Source: an uncultured Lachnospiraceae bacterium | GTDB taxonomy: Bacteria; Bacillota_A; Clostridia; Lachnospirales; Lachnospiraceae | Reading direction: 5' to 3' | Assembly (NCBI GenBank): GCA_947564305.1 | Contig: CANOBT010000003.1 | Coordinates: 28,166 to 92,165, forward strand | Length of the DNA: 64,000 nt | In this document: piece by piece, positions 9,292-17,267 of the stretch | Position numbering within the stretch: position 1 is the first letter of the stretch | Layout of the letters: every line of letters begins with the position of its first letter | The notes under the pieces: model-generated | What the model was told of the DNA's origin: nothing | Databases searched by the model: none | The model's input: only the letters and a program-made list of their open reading frames with translations | Program-made: the position numbers and the translations under genes

Positions 9292-9756
9292 ATGATGAAA
9301 GAAACGGAACATATCAGCAACCAGGTTGGATTCGAGATTCACCGGACAGCGCATATGATGTCCAGGAAGCTGGAGGGGAAGGTGAAGGAGCTGGGAGTTG
9401 ACGAGGTCACCCTGACTCATGGATGGATCATCCGGTTTCTGTACGAGAACAGGGAGAAGGACATTTACCAGAAAGACATAGAAAAATATTTTCTGGTGGG
9501 CAGGTCTACTGTGGCGAACTGCATTAAGCTCATGGAGAAAAAGGGGCTTATCCGCAGGGAGTTTGTGGAGTGCGATGCAAGGCTGAAGAAGGTCCTTTTG
9601 ACGGAAAAAGGAATTCGGGCCCATGAGACGATTGAGTCAGTAATCGGGGAACTCAATTCAGATTTGCTGGAAGGGATTGAGGAAGAAGATGTAAAAACAT
9701 TTCTGAGAATTATACGGAAACTCAAGAAAAATATAGAGGAGGGAGAGAGCCTATGA
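9292..9756 (+). CDS. MarR-family transcriptional regulator
   Basis: 154 residues with the winged-helix arrangement of the MarR family: YQKDIEKYFLVGRSTVANCIKLMEKKGLIRR as recognition region and a wing ending in KKVLLTEKG. It very likely represses its own operon, which encodes a heterodimeric multidrug-type ABC exporter; the repeat array at 9165-9237 is the candidate operator. GGGAGGTGA precedes two in-frame ATGs (9292 and 9295); either could be the start. The stop overlaps the next gene by ATGA. The ligand is unknown. Confidence 0.92.
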   Translation: MMKETEHISNQVGFEIHRTAHMMSRKLEGKVKELGVDEVTLTHGWIIRFLYENREKDIYQKDIEKYFLVGRSTVANCIKLMEKKGLIRREFVECDARLKKVLLTEKGIRAHETIESVIGELNSDLLEGIEEEDVKTFLRIIRKLKKNIEEGESL

Positions 9757-11567
9757 TCAGGACTTTGTTAAAAGAGGTAAAAGAATATAAGCGGGCCTCC
9801 ATCGCAACCCCATTGTTCATGATCCTGGAGGTTTTGATGGAGACGCTCATCCCATTTTTGATGGCTTCCATCATTGATGACGGAGTCAATGCAGGAGACA
9901 TGGGACATATCTATAAGGTAGGCGGATTGATGGTGGTGGCTGCTGCGATTGGCCTGTTTGCCGGAATGGCAGGCGGACGTTACGGGGCAAAGGCTTCCGC
10001 CGGATTTGCGAAAAATCTAAGAGAGTCCATGTTCAACCATATCCAGACATTTTCATTCGCAAATATTGATAAATTCAGTACGGCAGGATTGGTTACCCGT
10101 CTGACTACGGATGTGACTAATCTGCAGAATGCTTATCAGATGACATTAAGAATGTTTACCAGGGCTCCGGCCAGCATGCTGTGTGCTATGATCATGGCAT
10201 TCAGTATCAATGCACGACTGTCACGCATCTATCTTGTCGCAGTCATTATTCTGGGAGTGATTTTATTTTTCATCATCCGGCATGCTACCGGTTTTTTCGA
10301 GCAGGCATTTCCAAAATATGACGATTTGAACGCATCTGTCCAGGAAAACGTGTCTGCTGTCCGTGTTGTGAAGGCTTATGTCAGAGAAGATCAGGAGACG
10401 AGCAAATTTCAAAGAGCCAGCCAGAACATTTATAATATCTTTGTAAAAGCGGAATGTAATGTTATTGTGAATGCGCCGCTGATGATGTTTACGGTATATA
10501 CCTGTATCATTTTAATTAGCTGGTTCGGAGCAAAGATGATTGTAAGCTCCACTTTGACGACCGGAGAATTGATGAGTCTGTTGGCGTATTGCATGAATAT
10601 TTTGATGAGCCTGATGATGCTGTCCATGGTATTTGTCATGATTTCTATGAGTATGGCAAGTATCCGCCGTATTTCCGAGGTTTTGAATGAAAAAAGTGAT
10701 CTGGAAAATCCGGCGCAGCCTGTTTATGACGTGGCAGATGGAAGCATTACGTTCCGGCATGTGGATTTTGCCTATAAAAAAGACAGCGCCGAGCCGGTGC
10801 TGAAAGATATAAATTTAGACATCCGTTCCGGAGAGACCATCGGTATTATCGGCGGGACCGGAAGCGCCAAGACCAGTCTTGTCAACCTGGTCAGTCGTCT
10901 GTACGACGTGACGAAAGGGGAAGTGCTGGTAGGCGGACGAAATGTGAAGGAATATGATATGGACAGTTTAAGAAATCAAGTGTCTGTGGTGCTGCAGAAT
11001 AATGTGTTATTTTCCGGCAGCATTTTAGACAATCTGCGCTGGGGTGACGTGAATGCCACGGATGAGGAATGCGAGGCAGCCTGCCGTCTGGCCTGTGCGG
11101 ATGAATTTATCCAGAGATTCCCGGACAAATATCATACTCATATTGAACAGGGCGGAAATAATGTGTCCGGTGGCCAGAAGCAAAGGCTTTGTATTGCACG
11201 TGCCTTGCTGAAAAAGCCGAAAATCTTGATTCTGGACGACAGCACCAGCGCGGTGGATACGGCTACGGACAGCAAAATCCGCCGGGCATTTAGGGAGGAA
11301 ATTCCAGATACGACCAAATTGATTATTGCTCAGAGAATTTCCAGTGTGCAGGATGCGGACCGCATCATTGTCATGGAGGAAGGCCGAATTGACGGATTTG
11401 GAACTCATGAAGAGCTGCTTGCAGGAAATGAAATTTACCGTGAGGTCTACGAATCACAGACCCAGGGCGGCGGAGATTTTGATGAAAAGGGCAGAGCGGA
11501 CTTTGATGAATCCACAGAAGAACGCGAATCTGCCAGAGCGATTCAGAAGAAGGGAGGTGCAGCATAA
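9753..11567 (+). CDS. ABC exporter half-transporter, degenerate-site subunit
   Basis: 604 residues: six-helix exporter membrane domain (about residues 15-310) fused to a nucleotide-binding domain. Signature VSGGQKQRLCIARALL is intact. Two deviations are visible: Walker A reads GGTGSAKTS, with Ala in place of the usual Gly before Lys, and the residue after Walker B is Asp (LILDDSTSAVD) where the catalytic Glu is expected. The partner gene has canonical motifs, so the pair resembles BmrCD or TM287/288-type heterodimers with one non-hydrolytic site. ATGA overlap with marR and a one-base overlap with the next gene indicate translational coupling. Likely a drug or lipid exporter in the plasma membrane. 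Confidence 0.92.
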   Translation: MIRTLLKEVKEYKRASIATPLFMILEVLMETLIPFLMASIIDDGVNAGDMGHIYKVGGLMVVAAAIGLFAGMAGGRYGAKASAGFAKNLRESMFNHIQTFSFANIDKFSTAGLVTRLTTDVTNLQNAYQMTLRMFTRAPASMLCAMIMAFSINARLSRIYLVAVIILGVILFFIIRHATGFFEQAFPKYDDLNASVQENVSAVRVVKAYVREDQETSKFQRASQNIYNIFVKAECNVIVNAPLMMFTVYTCIILISWFGAKMIVSSTLTTGELMSLLAYCMNILMSLMMLSMVFVMISMSMASIRRISEVLNEKSDLENPAQPVYDVADGSITFRHVDFAYKKDSAEPVLKDINLDIRSGETIGIIGGTGSAKTSLVNLVSRLYDVTKGEVLVGGRNVKEYDMDSLRNQVSVVLQNNVLFSGSILDNLRWGDVNATDEECEAACRLACADEFIQRFPDKYHTHIEQGGNNVSGGQKQRLCIARALLKKPKILILDDSTSAVDTATDSKIRRAFREEIPDTTKLIIAQRISSVQDADRIIVMEEGRIDGFGTHEELLAGNEIYREVYESQTQGGGDFDEKGRADFDESTEERESARAIQKKGGAA

Positions 11568-13471
11568 TGCCGGGACCAATGAACAGAGGACCAAGGGGAA
11601 TGAAATCACAGGTAAAGAATCCTGGAAAATTGCTTGTACGGCTTATGAAATATGTGTTCCGTGATTACATGATCCACTGCATTTTCGTATTTATCTTTAT
11701 TTTCCTTGGAGTCATTGCAAATGTGCAGGGAACCATGTTTACAAAGAATCTGATTGACGATTACATCACACCGTTTTTGCTGACAGATTCACCGGACTTC
11801 ACGCCTCTTGCACACGCAATCGGCAGAGTGGCTGTATTTTATGCAATCGGAATTGTCTCGACATATGCATACAACCGGATTATGGTGACAGTGACCCAGG
11901 GAACACTGCGGAATATGAGAAATGAATTATTTGCCCATATGCAGAAGTTGCCGATTAAATATTTTGATACCCATGCTCATGGGGATATTATGTCGGTCTA
12001 CACCAACGATATTGACACGCTGCGCCAGATGATCAGCCAGAGTATCCCTCAGATTATCAACAGTGCATTTACCATTGTCAGTGTATTTATCAGTATGTTA
12101 ATTTTGAATATTCCTTTGACAATTGTAACTTTGATCATGGTGGCAGTGATGTTGTTCTGCTCCCAGAAAGCGGCGGGAAACAGCGGAAAATATTTCCTGG
12201 AGCAGCAGAGGAACCTGGGCGCGGTAAACGGCTATATTGAGGAAATGATGAACGGGCAGAAGGTGGTGAAGGTATTCTGCCACGAGGAAGAAAGCAAGAA
12301 AGAATTCAAGGAACTCAACGACAAGCTGTTTGTGAGCGCAGACAGGGCCAATACATTTGCCAATTTCCTTGGACCGATCAATGCGCAGCTTGGCAACATC
12401 AGCTATGTCATTTGTGCGATGGTGGGAGGAATCCTTGCCTTGAATAAGGTAGGCGGATTTACCCTGGGCGGTCTTGCCAGCTTCCTCACCTTCAACAAGA
12501 GTTTCAGTATGCCGATCAACCAGGTCAGCCAGCAGCTCAACGCTATCGTTATGGCTATGGCAGGCGCGGAAAGAATATTTCGGTTGATGGACGAAAAAGA
12601 GGAAACAGACGCAGGCTACGTCACCTTGGTCAATGTGACCGAAGAAAACGGGGAACTCAAGGAGAGCAAAGAGCGTACCGGAAGATGGGCGTGGAAACAT
12701 GTCCACCAGGCGGACAAATCGGTGGACTATGTGGAACTGATGGGAAATGTAGTTTTCGACGGCGTGGATTTCGGATACAATGATGACAAGATTGTGCTTC
12801 ATGATGTGAAATTGTTTGCGGAACCGGGACAGAAGATTGCCTTTGTAGGCTCCACCGGAGCAGGTAAAACGACTATCACGAATCTGATCAACCGGTTCTA
12901 TGATATTCAGGACGGGAAGATTCGTTATGACGGCATCAATGTAAATAAGATTAAGAAGGCAGATTTGCGCCGTTCTTTGGGAATCGTGCTGCAGGACACC
13001 CATTTATTTACCGGGACAGTCAAGGAAAATATCCGGTTCGGCAAACTGGACGCAACAGACGAGGAAATTGTGGCAGCGGCAAAACTGGCAAATGCGGATG
13101 GATTTATCCGCAGGCTTCCCAATGGATATGACACCATGCTTACCGGCGACGGGGCGAACTTAAGCCAGGGGCAGAGGCAGCTTCTTGCCATTGCCAGGGC
13201 AGCGGTGGCAGACCCGCCGGTATTGATTCTGGATGAGGCGACCAGCTCCATTGATACGAGGACAGAGAGAATCATCCAGGAAGGTATGGACCGGCTGATG
13301 AGCGGACGGACCACATTTGTGATTGCGCACCGGTTATCTACGGTACGCAATTCCGACTGTATCATGGTACTGGAACAGGGCAGGATTATTGAGCGCGGAA
13401 CGCACGACCAGCTGATAGAAGAGCAGGGGAAATATTATCAGTTGTATACAGGAAATGCGATTACGGCGTGA
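11567..13471 (+). CDS. ABC exporter half-transporter, catalytic-site subunit
   Basis: 634 residues, exporter-type membrane domain followed by an ATPase domain with canonical Walker A (GSTGAGKTT), signature LSQGQRQLLAIARA, Walker B plus Glu (LILDEATSSID) and switch His (VIAHRLS). An insertion of about 45 residues, rich in charged residues, lies between the membrane domain and the ATPase (about residues 340-385). Its start shares the TAATG junction with the previous stop. It should form a heterodimer with the degenerate subunit. Confidence 0.93.
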   Translation: MPGPMNRGPRGMKSQVKNPGKLLVRLMKYVFRDYMIHCIFVFIFIFLGVIANVQGTMFTKNLIDDYITPFLLTDSPDFTPLAHAIGRVAVFYAIGIVSTYAYNRIMVTVTQGTLRNMRNELFAHMQKLPIKYFDTHAHGDIMSVYTNDIDTLRQMISQSIPQIINSAFTIVSVFISMLILNIPLTIVTLIMVAVMLFCSQKAAGNSGKYFLEQQRNLGAVNGYIEEMMNGQKVVKVFCHEEESKKEFKELNDKLFVSADRANTFANFLGPINAQLGNISYVICAMVGGILALNKVGGFTLGGLASFLTFNKSFSMPINQVSQQLNAIVMAMAGAERIFRLMDEKEETDAGYVTLVNVTEENGELKESKERTGRWAWKHVHQADKSVDYVELMGNVVFDGVDFGYNDDKIVLHDVKLFAEPGQKIAFVGSTGAGKTTITNLINRFYDIQDGKIRYDGINVNKIKKADLRRSLGIVLQDTHLFTGTVKENIRFGKLDATDEEIVAAAKLANADGFIRRLPNGYDTMLTGDGANLSQGQRQLLAIARAAVADPPVLILDEATSSIDTRTERIIQEGMDRLMSGRTTFVIAHRLSTVRNSDCIMVLEQGRIIERGTHDQLIEEQGKYYQLYTGNAITA

Positions 13472-13506
13472 GAAGGATGGATTAATGTTGATATGTTAAG
13501 ATAATA

Positions 13507-13548
13507 AGTCGCCTGGGTCATAGTTGTATGGCTCAGGCGACTGTTTTT
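13507..13548 (+). terminator. Intrinsic terminator after the ABC exporter operon
   Basis: Stem AGTCGCCTG (13507-13515) with CAGGCGACT (13534-13542), extended inward with wobble pairs, followed by GTTTTT. The remaining sequence to the next gene at 13692 is AT-rich and shows no other supported feature. Confidence 0.85.
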
Positions 13549-13691
13549 GCAATTATAGAGCAGTTAAGATTGTTTTTTCATTTTTGAATGTTGAAATAAG
13601 GCAGTTATCCTTTCCTTTTGTATTTTCTTACGACAGATTAAAATAAAGTAATGGATTGTTAAGGATACAAAAGAGGAGGCAGAAAGAAGAA

Positions 13692-14294
13692 ATGGTATAC
13701 GGATATGTGCGTGTAAGTACAAGGGAGCAGAATGAAGACAGGCAGCTGCTTGCGCTGGATGAAAAAAAGGTGCCGAAAGCCAATATTTTTATTGATAAGC
13801 AGTCAGGTAAAGACTTTGAACGGCCGATGTATCAGAGAATGCTGCGGAAATTAAGACCGGACGACCTGATCTATGTGAAAAGCATTGACCGCCTGGGACG
13901 GAATTATGAGGATATTCTGGAGCAGTGGAGGGTTCTGACAAAGGAGCTCAAGGTAGATATCGTGGTTCTGGATATGGAACTTTTGGATACCAGGAAGGGC
14001 AAGGACCTGATGGGGACATTTTTGAGCGACATTGTACTGCAGGTGCTGTCTTTTGTGGCGGAAAATGAGCGGAAGAATATCAGGCAGAGGCAGAAAGAAG
14101 GAATACAAGCGGCGAAGCTCAGGGGCGTGCAGTTTGGCAGGCCGAGCCATCCGGTGCCGGACGATTTTGAACAGATATGTTATAGATGGGAGAGTGGCGA
14201 GCTTTTGGGGAAAGAGGCGGCAGAACTCTGCGATATGCCGCTGACCACATTTTATGGAAGGGCGAAGAAGATGAAAGAGGAGTCGGGGTGGTAG
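13692..14294 (+). CDS. Small serine recombinase (resolvase/DNA-invertase family)
   Basis: 200 residues, the size of Hin/Gin-type invertases and Tn3-type resolvases. N-terminal catalytic domain YGYVRVSTREQ with nucleophile Ser9, then DRLGRNYEDIL and the long E helix (SDIVLQVLSFVAENERKNIRQRQKEGI), then a GRP linker and a C-terminal helix-turn-helix (GKEAAELCDMPLTTFYGRAKK). The frame is open upstream to 13656 but family similarity begins at the ATG at 13692; AGGAGG lies about 12 bases before it. It sits 1.4 kb from a pair of inverted 26-bp crossover-like sites (15729-15754 and 15866-15891), which makes it the candidate invertase for that switch. No cognate res-like array is visible next to the gene itself. 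Confidence 0.93.
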   Translation: MVYGYVRVSTREQNEDRQLLALDEKKVPKANIFIDKQSGKDFERPMYQRMLRKLRPDDLIYVKSIDRLGRNYEDILEQWRVLTKELKVDIVVLDMELLDTRKGKDLMGTFLSDIVLQVLSFVAENERKNIRQRQKEGIQAAKLRGVQFGRPSHPVPDDFEQICYRWESGELLGKEAAELCDMPLTTFYGRAKKMKEESGW

Positions 14295-14371
14295 GGAAAT
14301 GTAAAAGGTAATTAGAAAATGTAATATTATTGTATTTTTATGGATTGTAACGAACAAATTTAAAGAGAATG

Positions 14372-14400
14372 TTGAGGAAAACTACTTTTAAGTGTATACT
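14372..14400 (+). promoter_or_regulatory. Probable promoter of the Rpn-like gene
   Basis: TTGAGG at 14372-14377 and TATACT at 14395-14400, 17-bp spacer, 25 bases before the start codon and just upstream of the ribosome site AAAGGGGGTG. Confidence 0.6.
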
Positions 14401-14424
14401 ATTTGTAAGAAAAGGGGGTGGATT

Positions 14425-15432
14425 ATGGGAAGGATAGACACTATTACTAAGGAATATATACGAAATCCGATTGTTTTTGCTGATGCGTTCAACCAGTTCC
14501 TGTACCATGGGGATCAGAAAATAGATCCTGCCCGGCTGACAGAATTGGATACAACGGAAATTGTGGTTCCTTATGGGGCAGATGGCGCGGATATGCCGGA
14601 GCAGAAATACAGAGATGTGCTGAAGCTTTTAAACGCTATGACGGATGGTGAAGCTGCATACTGTGTTATGGGTATCGAAAACCAGACTGAGATTCACTAT
14701 GCCCTTCCTGTCAGAAACGGTGTTTATGACTTTCTCCAACTGTCCCACCAAGTCAGTGAAGCGGCAAACTCCCATAAGAAAGCCATGAAGGAAAAGGCGG
14801 CCGGACAGTCAGATGGGAAACCGTCAGGGGAAGAACCAACAACCGGGGAGTTCCTGAGCGGCTTTTGGAGAACAGATCGTCTTGTACCAGTGATTACTCT
14901 TGTAATATATTTTGGGGCTGATGACTGGGACGCGCCTCTTTCCCTAAAAGAAATGTATTCCAATACCAACAGCATAATCCTGGCACATGCGCCTGATTAT
15001 CACGTGAATCTGACCGCTCCAAAAGAGATGTCAGATGGGGAGATTGATGAATTCCATTCGACCCTGCGGGAAGTGATGCTGTATATCAAATATTCCAAAA
15101 ACAAGGCAAAATTGGATGAAATCATAGAAAAGAATTTCAAGTTCAAAAGTATGGAAAGACAGGCGGCGGATGTAATCAATATCATTACGGGATCCAGGTT
15201 GAAGTATCCCGAGGGAAAAGGAGATGTGAACATGTGTTTGGCGATTCAACAAATGCGGGAAGAAAGCAAGATAGAAGGCAAGATAGAAGGCAAGATAGAA
15301 GGCAAGATAGAAGGCGCGGTTTTAATGTGCAAAAATCTGGGAGTGTCTTTGACAGATACGATAAACCAGATTGCGGAGATATTCCATTTATCTGAAAGTG
15401 AATCTAATGAAGCGGTGAAGCAATATTGGTAA
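14425..15432 (+). CDS. Rpn-like PD-(D/E)XK protein (putative recombination-promoting nuclease)
   Basis: 335 residues. Resembles the Rpn/transposase_31 group of PD-(D/E)XK proteins: KYRDVLKLLNAM for the acidic position, then CVMGIENQTEIHYALPVRN with the ExQ motif, then the VPVITLVIYFG strand. The C-terminus carries a four-fold KIEG repeat encoded by a 12-bp tandem repeat (15268-15315) and then a short helical domain. Such proteins are multi-copy in Clostridia; RpnA of E. coli is a DNase that promotes recA-independent recombination, and newer work links the family to phage defence. ATG at 14425 chosen for the GGGGGTG site before it; the frame reads back to 14392. Confidence 0.85.
   Translation: MGRIDTITKEYIRNPIVFADAFNQFLYHGDQKIDPARLTELDTTEIVVPYGADGADMPEQKYRDVLKLLNAMTDGEAAYCVMGIENQTEIHYALPVRNGVYDFLQLSHQVSEAANSHKKAMKEKAAGQSDGKPSGEEPTTGEFLSGFWRTDRLVPVITLVIYFGADDWDAPLSLKEMYSNTNSIILAHAPDYHVNLTAPKEMSDGEIDEFHSTLREVMLYIKYSKNKAKLDEIIEKNFKFKSMERQAADVINIITGSRLKYPEGKGDVNMCLAIQQMREESKIEGKIEGKIEGKIEGAVLMCKNLGVSLTDTINQIAEIFHLSESESNEAVKQYW
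15268..15315 (+). repeat. Four tandem 12-bp units inside the Rpn-like gene
   Basis: AAGATAGAAGGC is repeated exactly four times, encoding four KIEG units. Unit gain or loss would stay in frame, so the C-terminal linker length could vary between strains by slippage. Confidence 0.9.
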
Positions 15433-15438
15433 AAAGAC

Positions 15439-15477
15439 AGTGGATGCGTACCTGACTGGAGACGCATCCACTTTTTG
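15439..15477 (+). terminator. Intrinsic terminator after the Rpn-like gene
   Basis: AGTGGATGCGT (15439-15449) pairs with ACGCATCCACT (15462-15472), followed by TTTTT. On the other strand the hairpin is followed by GTCTTTTT, so it could also stop leftward transcripts coming from the promoter at 15783-15811. Confidence 0.88.
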
Positions 15478-15724
15478 AGTGATGACAGATACATTGTTTG
15501 TTCAAGAAGTTCCGGCATAACGGATGAATTCTAAAAAGATTACTTCCATGCGATTTTTAAGCGGCGGCATCGCTGTAATGTACAACCGCGATTTCAGTCA
15601 TAATATTTTTTGATCTGGCTATAATTTTTTCTAACTGAACTTAATGGCTATAAGAAACCTCACCGCATTGTGTGCACACCTGGGAGGGAACATCTTCCAT
15701 ACTGATATTTCTAAAAAATAAAAC

Positions 15725-15758
15725 GCCATTACGAAAAAGTGTACTTTTTCGTAATGGC
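15725..15758. repeat. Left crossover-like palindrome (inverted-repeat site L)
   Basis: Perfect dyad: 16-base arms (15725-15740 and 15743-15758) around the central dinucleotide GT (15741-15742). Its inner 26 bp, two 12-bp half-sites of the type TTACGAAAAAGT plus the 2-bp core, is the length and symmetry of Hin-type DNA-invertase sites. A second copy in inverted orientation is at 15866-15891. Confidence 0.75.
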
Positions 15759-15782
15759 ATATCCTCTGCAAAATTCTTAACC

Positions 15783-15811
15783 ATTCTATACTACTATCGG
15801 CAATTAGTCAA
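15783..15811 (-). promoter_or_regulatory. Leftward promoter inside the putative invertible segment
   Basis: Read on the minus strand: TTGACT (15811-15806) and TAGAAT (15788-15783) separated by exactly 17 bp; 10 of 12 consensus positions match. It points away from the TnpB-like gene. I found no comparable rightward promoter between 15743 and 15953. Inversion about the two flanking sites would place the -10 near 15832-15837, facing the TnpB-like gene at 15954. Confidence 0.65.
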
Positions 15812-15865
15812 TATAATTAACCCCTTTTTTGTACAATTTAACGAATTTCCCTCAAATGGGAATCA

Positions 15866-15891
15866 TTACTAAAAAGTACACTTTTTCGTAA
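15866..15891. repeat. Right crossover-like palindrome (inverted-repeat site R)
   Basis: 26 bp: half-sites TTACTAAAAAGT (15866-15877) and ACTTTTTCGTAA (15880-15891), one mismatch in the dyad, core AC (15878-15879). AC here against GT in the left site means the two cores are in opposite orientation, as needed for inversion and not deletion. The rest of the 477-bp gap 15477-15953 contains this switch and the TnpB ribosome site AGGAGGAAGAGGAG; nothing else stands out. Confidence 0.75.
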
Positions 15892-15953
15892 CCGCTTTCT
15901 GGATATGGGATGTTATCAGGTCCTGAAATCTTACATTCCAGGAGGAAGAGGAG

Positions 15954-17267
15954 ATGCCGCCAGAGAAGATATGCAAGACTGTCCACCAGTATAATCAGAA
16001 GCCGGTTTCGGAAGCTGATATGCAGAAGCTATTGGAAATCGCAGAGGACTGCCGGGAGGTCAAAAACTATGTATATACCCGGTATGGCGGGATAGGGAGC
16101 CTTTCAAAGATTTATCCGGGCTATACGGTTCAGAATGAGATGACTGGAAGCGGACTGAGAGAAAAGCTTGGTCTGCCGTCGGTGTATTTTTACCTTGCAG
16201 TATTTGATGCACTGGCGGATATAAAGAGTCAGTGGACGAGGACAAAATCAAAAGTCTCAAAATTGGTCAATAAAAACGAAAATCTCATCCCGGAAGAGAA
16301 GCATTATCTCCGGTTTCTGCTCAAGGTCAATAATGCCTTTGACGCCGTGCTGAACCAGAAGCCGGTAGAGTTGGAGAAGAAGCTCCACAGGCAGTACACT
16401 GATTTGGCAGAGCAGGTAGATATGGAACGGATGCACCGTTATCTATGCAGGCAGGTGCGAAAATACCTTGTGAAACTGCATACGGATACGGCTGATGGCT
16501 TTACCATAGCAGAGCGGGCATACCGCTATGCTGACCATGGAATCTATATTTCTATCAAAGAAAAGAGAAAACGGATTTTTGTGCCTTTGACAGACAGCAA
16601 GCAGTATAAATGTCAGTCTTACATCAAGCTGTATCCAAAGGAACACAATCTGGAAATCAAAGTGCCGGTATACGTGGCTGTTCGCAGTCACAAGGACTAT
16701 GAGAACCAGATTGGAGCAGCGGTCGGTTTTTATACGATGCTGACGACAGATGAAGGTCATAGATATGGCGAAAATCTTGGGGATTACCAGATAGAATATT
16801 CTGACTGGATGCGGGAGCAGACAGGGAGCTACAACCGCAACAAGGGCAATAACCCCGGACGTAAGAAATATAACGCTAAAAAGCGGAGGTTCGAGGAACG
16901 GCTCCACAGCTATATCAATCAGGAGTTAAACCGTTTTCTGCAGACCGAAAAGCCGGAGGTTGTGTATATCGTAAAACTGCCCAAACCCCGTGCAGGAGGT
17001 TTCAATAAAAGAATTAACCATTCCGTAGCCCAGTGGCAGAGAGGTTATATCCGAAAACGGTTGGTCCAGAAGTGTAAGGAGCAGTCGGTTGAGATTATAG
17101 AGGTACTGGGAAAAGATATCAGCAATGAATGCAGCAAATGCGGCACCATGGGAAAAAAGGCAGATGGAAGATTTGTTTGTGCCGTCTGCGGCTATGAAGC
17201 GGAAGAAAAGACCAATACCGCCCGGAATGTAAAGAAACGAGGGCAGGGGGACGGGGCGCTGCGGTGA
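15954..17267 (+). CDS. TnpB/OrfB-family protein with all three RuvC catalytic residues apparently lost
   Basis: 437 residues, full length for a TnpB-type protein of IS200/IS605 elements (ancestors of Cas12). The C-terminal zinc finger is intact (C393, C396, C409, C412). At the three RuvC positions, however, the usual acids are missing: GIDxG in RuvC-I reads GAAVG (Ala256), the Glu of RuvC-II reads YIVKL (Val340), and the Asp of RuvC-III before xNAAxN reads KTNTARN (Lys419). The open frame shows no frameshift, so the protein is probably maintained as a DNA/RNA-binding protein without cleavage, like the TldR class of RNA-guided repressors. No TnpA transposase is nearby. Start ATG has AGGAGGAAGAGGAG in front. 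Alignment positions were judged by eye. Confidence 0.85.
   Translation: MPPEKICKTVHQYNQKPVSEADMQKLLEIAEDCREVKNYVYTRYGGIGSLSKIYPGYTVQNEMTGSGLREKLGLPSVYFYLAVFDALADIKSQWTRTKSKVSKLVNKNENLIPEEKHYLRFLLKVNNAFDAVLNQKPVELEKKLHRQYTDLAEQVDMERMHRYLCRQVRKYLVKLHTDTADGFTIAERAYRYADHGIYISIKEKRKRIFVPLTDSKQYKCQSYIKLYPKEHNLEIKVPVYVAVRSHKDYENQIGAAVGFYTMLTTDEGHRYGENLGDYQIEYSDWMREQTGSYNRNKGNNPGRKKYNAKKRRFEERLHSYINQELNRFLQTEKPEVVYIVKLPKPRAGGFNKRINHSVAQWQRGYIRKRLVQKCKEQSVEIIEVLGKDISNECSKCGTMGKKADGRFVCAVCGYEAEEKTNTARNVKKRGQGDGALR

Noticed and set aside
12098..13003. Minus-strand open frame of 301 codons inside the second ABC exporter gene
   Set aside because: Antiparallel shadow of a gene with canonical ABC motifs; no ribosome site.
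15672..15872. Open frame of 66 codons across the switch region
   Set aside because: It reads through the palindrome, lacks a ribosome site and has no protein-like composition.
15725..15891. Palindromes as ordinary IS200/IS605 end hairpins or terminators
   Set aside because: Neither is followed by a T-run, no TnpA is present, and the 26-bp length, 2-bp cores and opposite core orientation fit serine-invertase sites better. IS ends remain a possible alternative.
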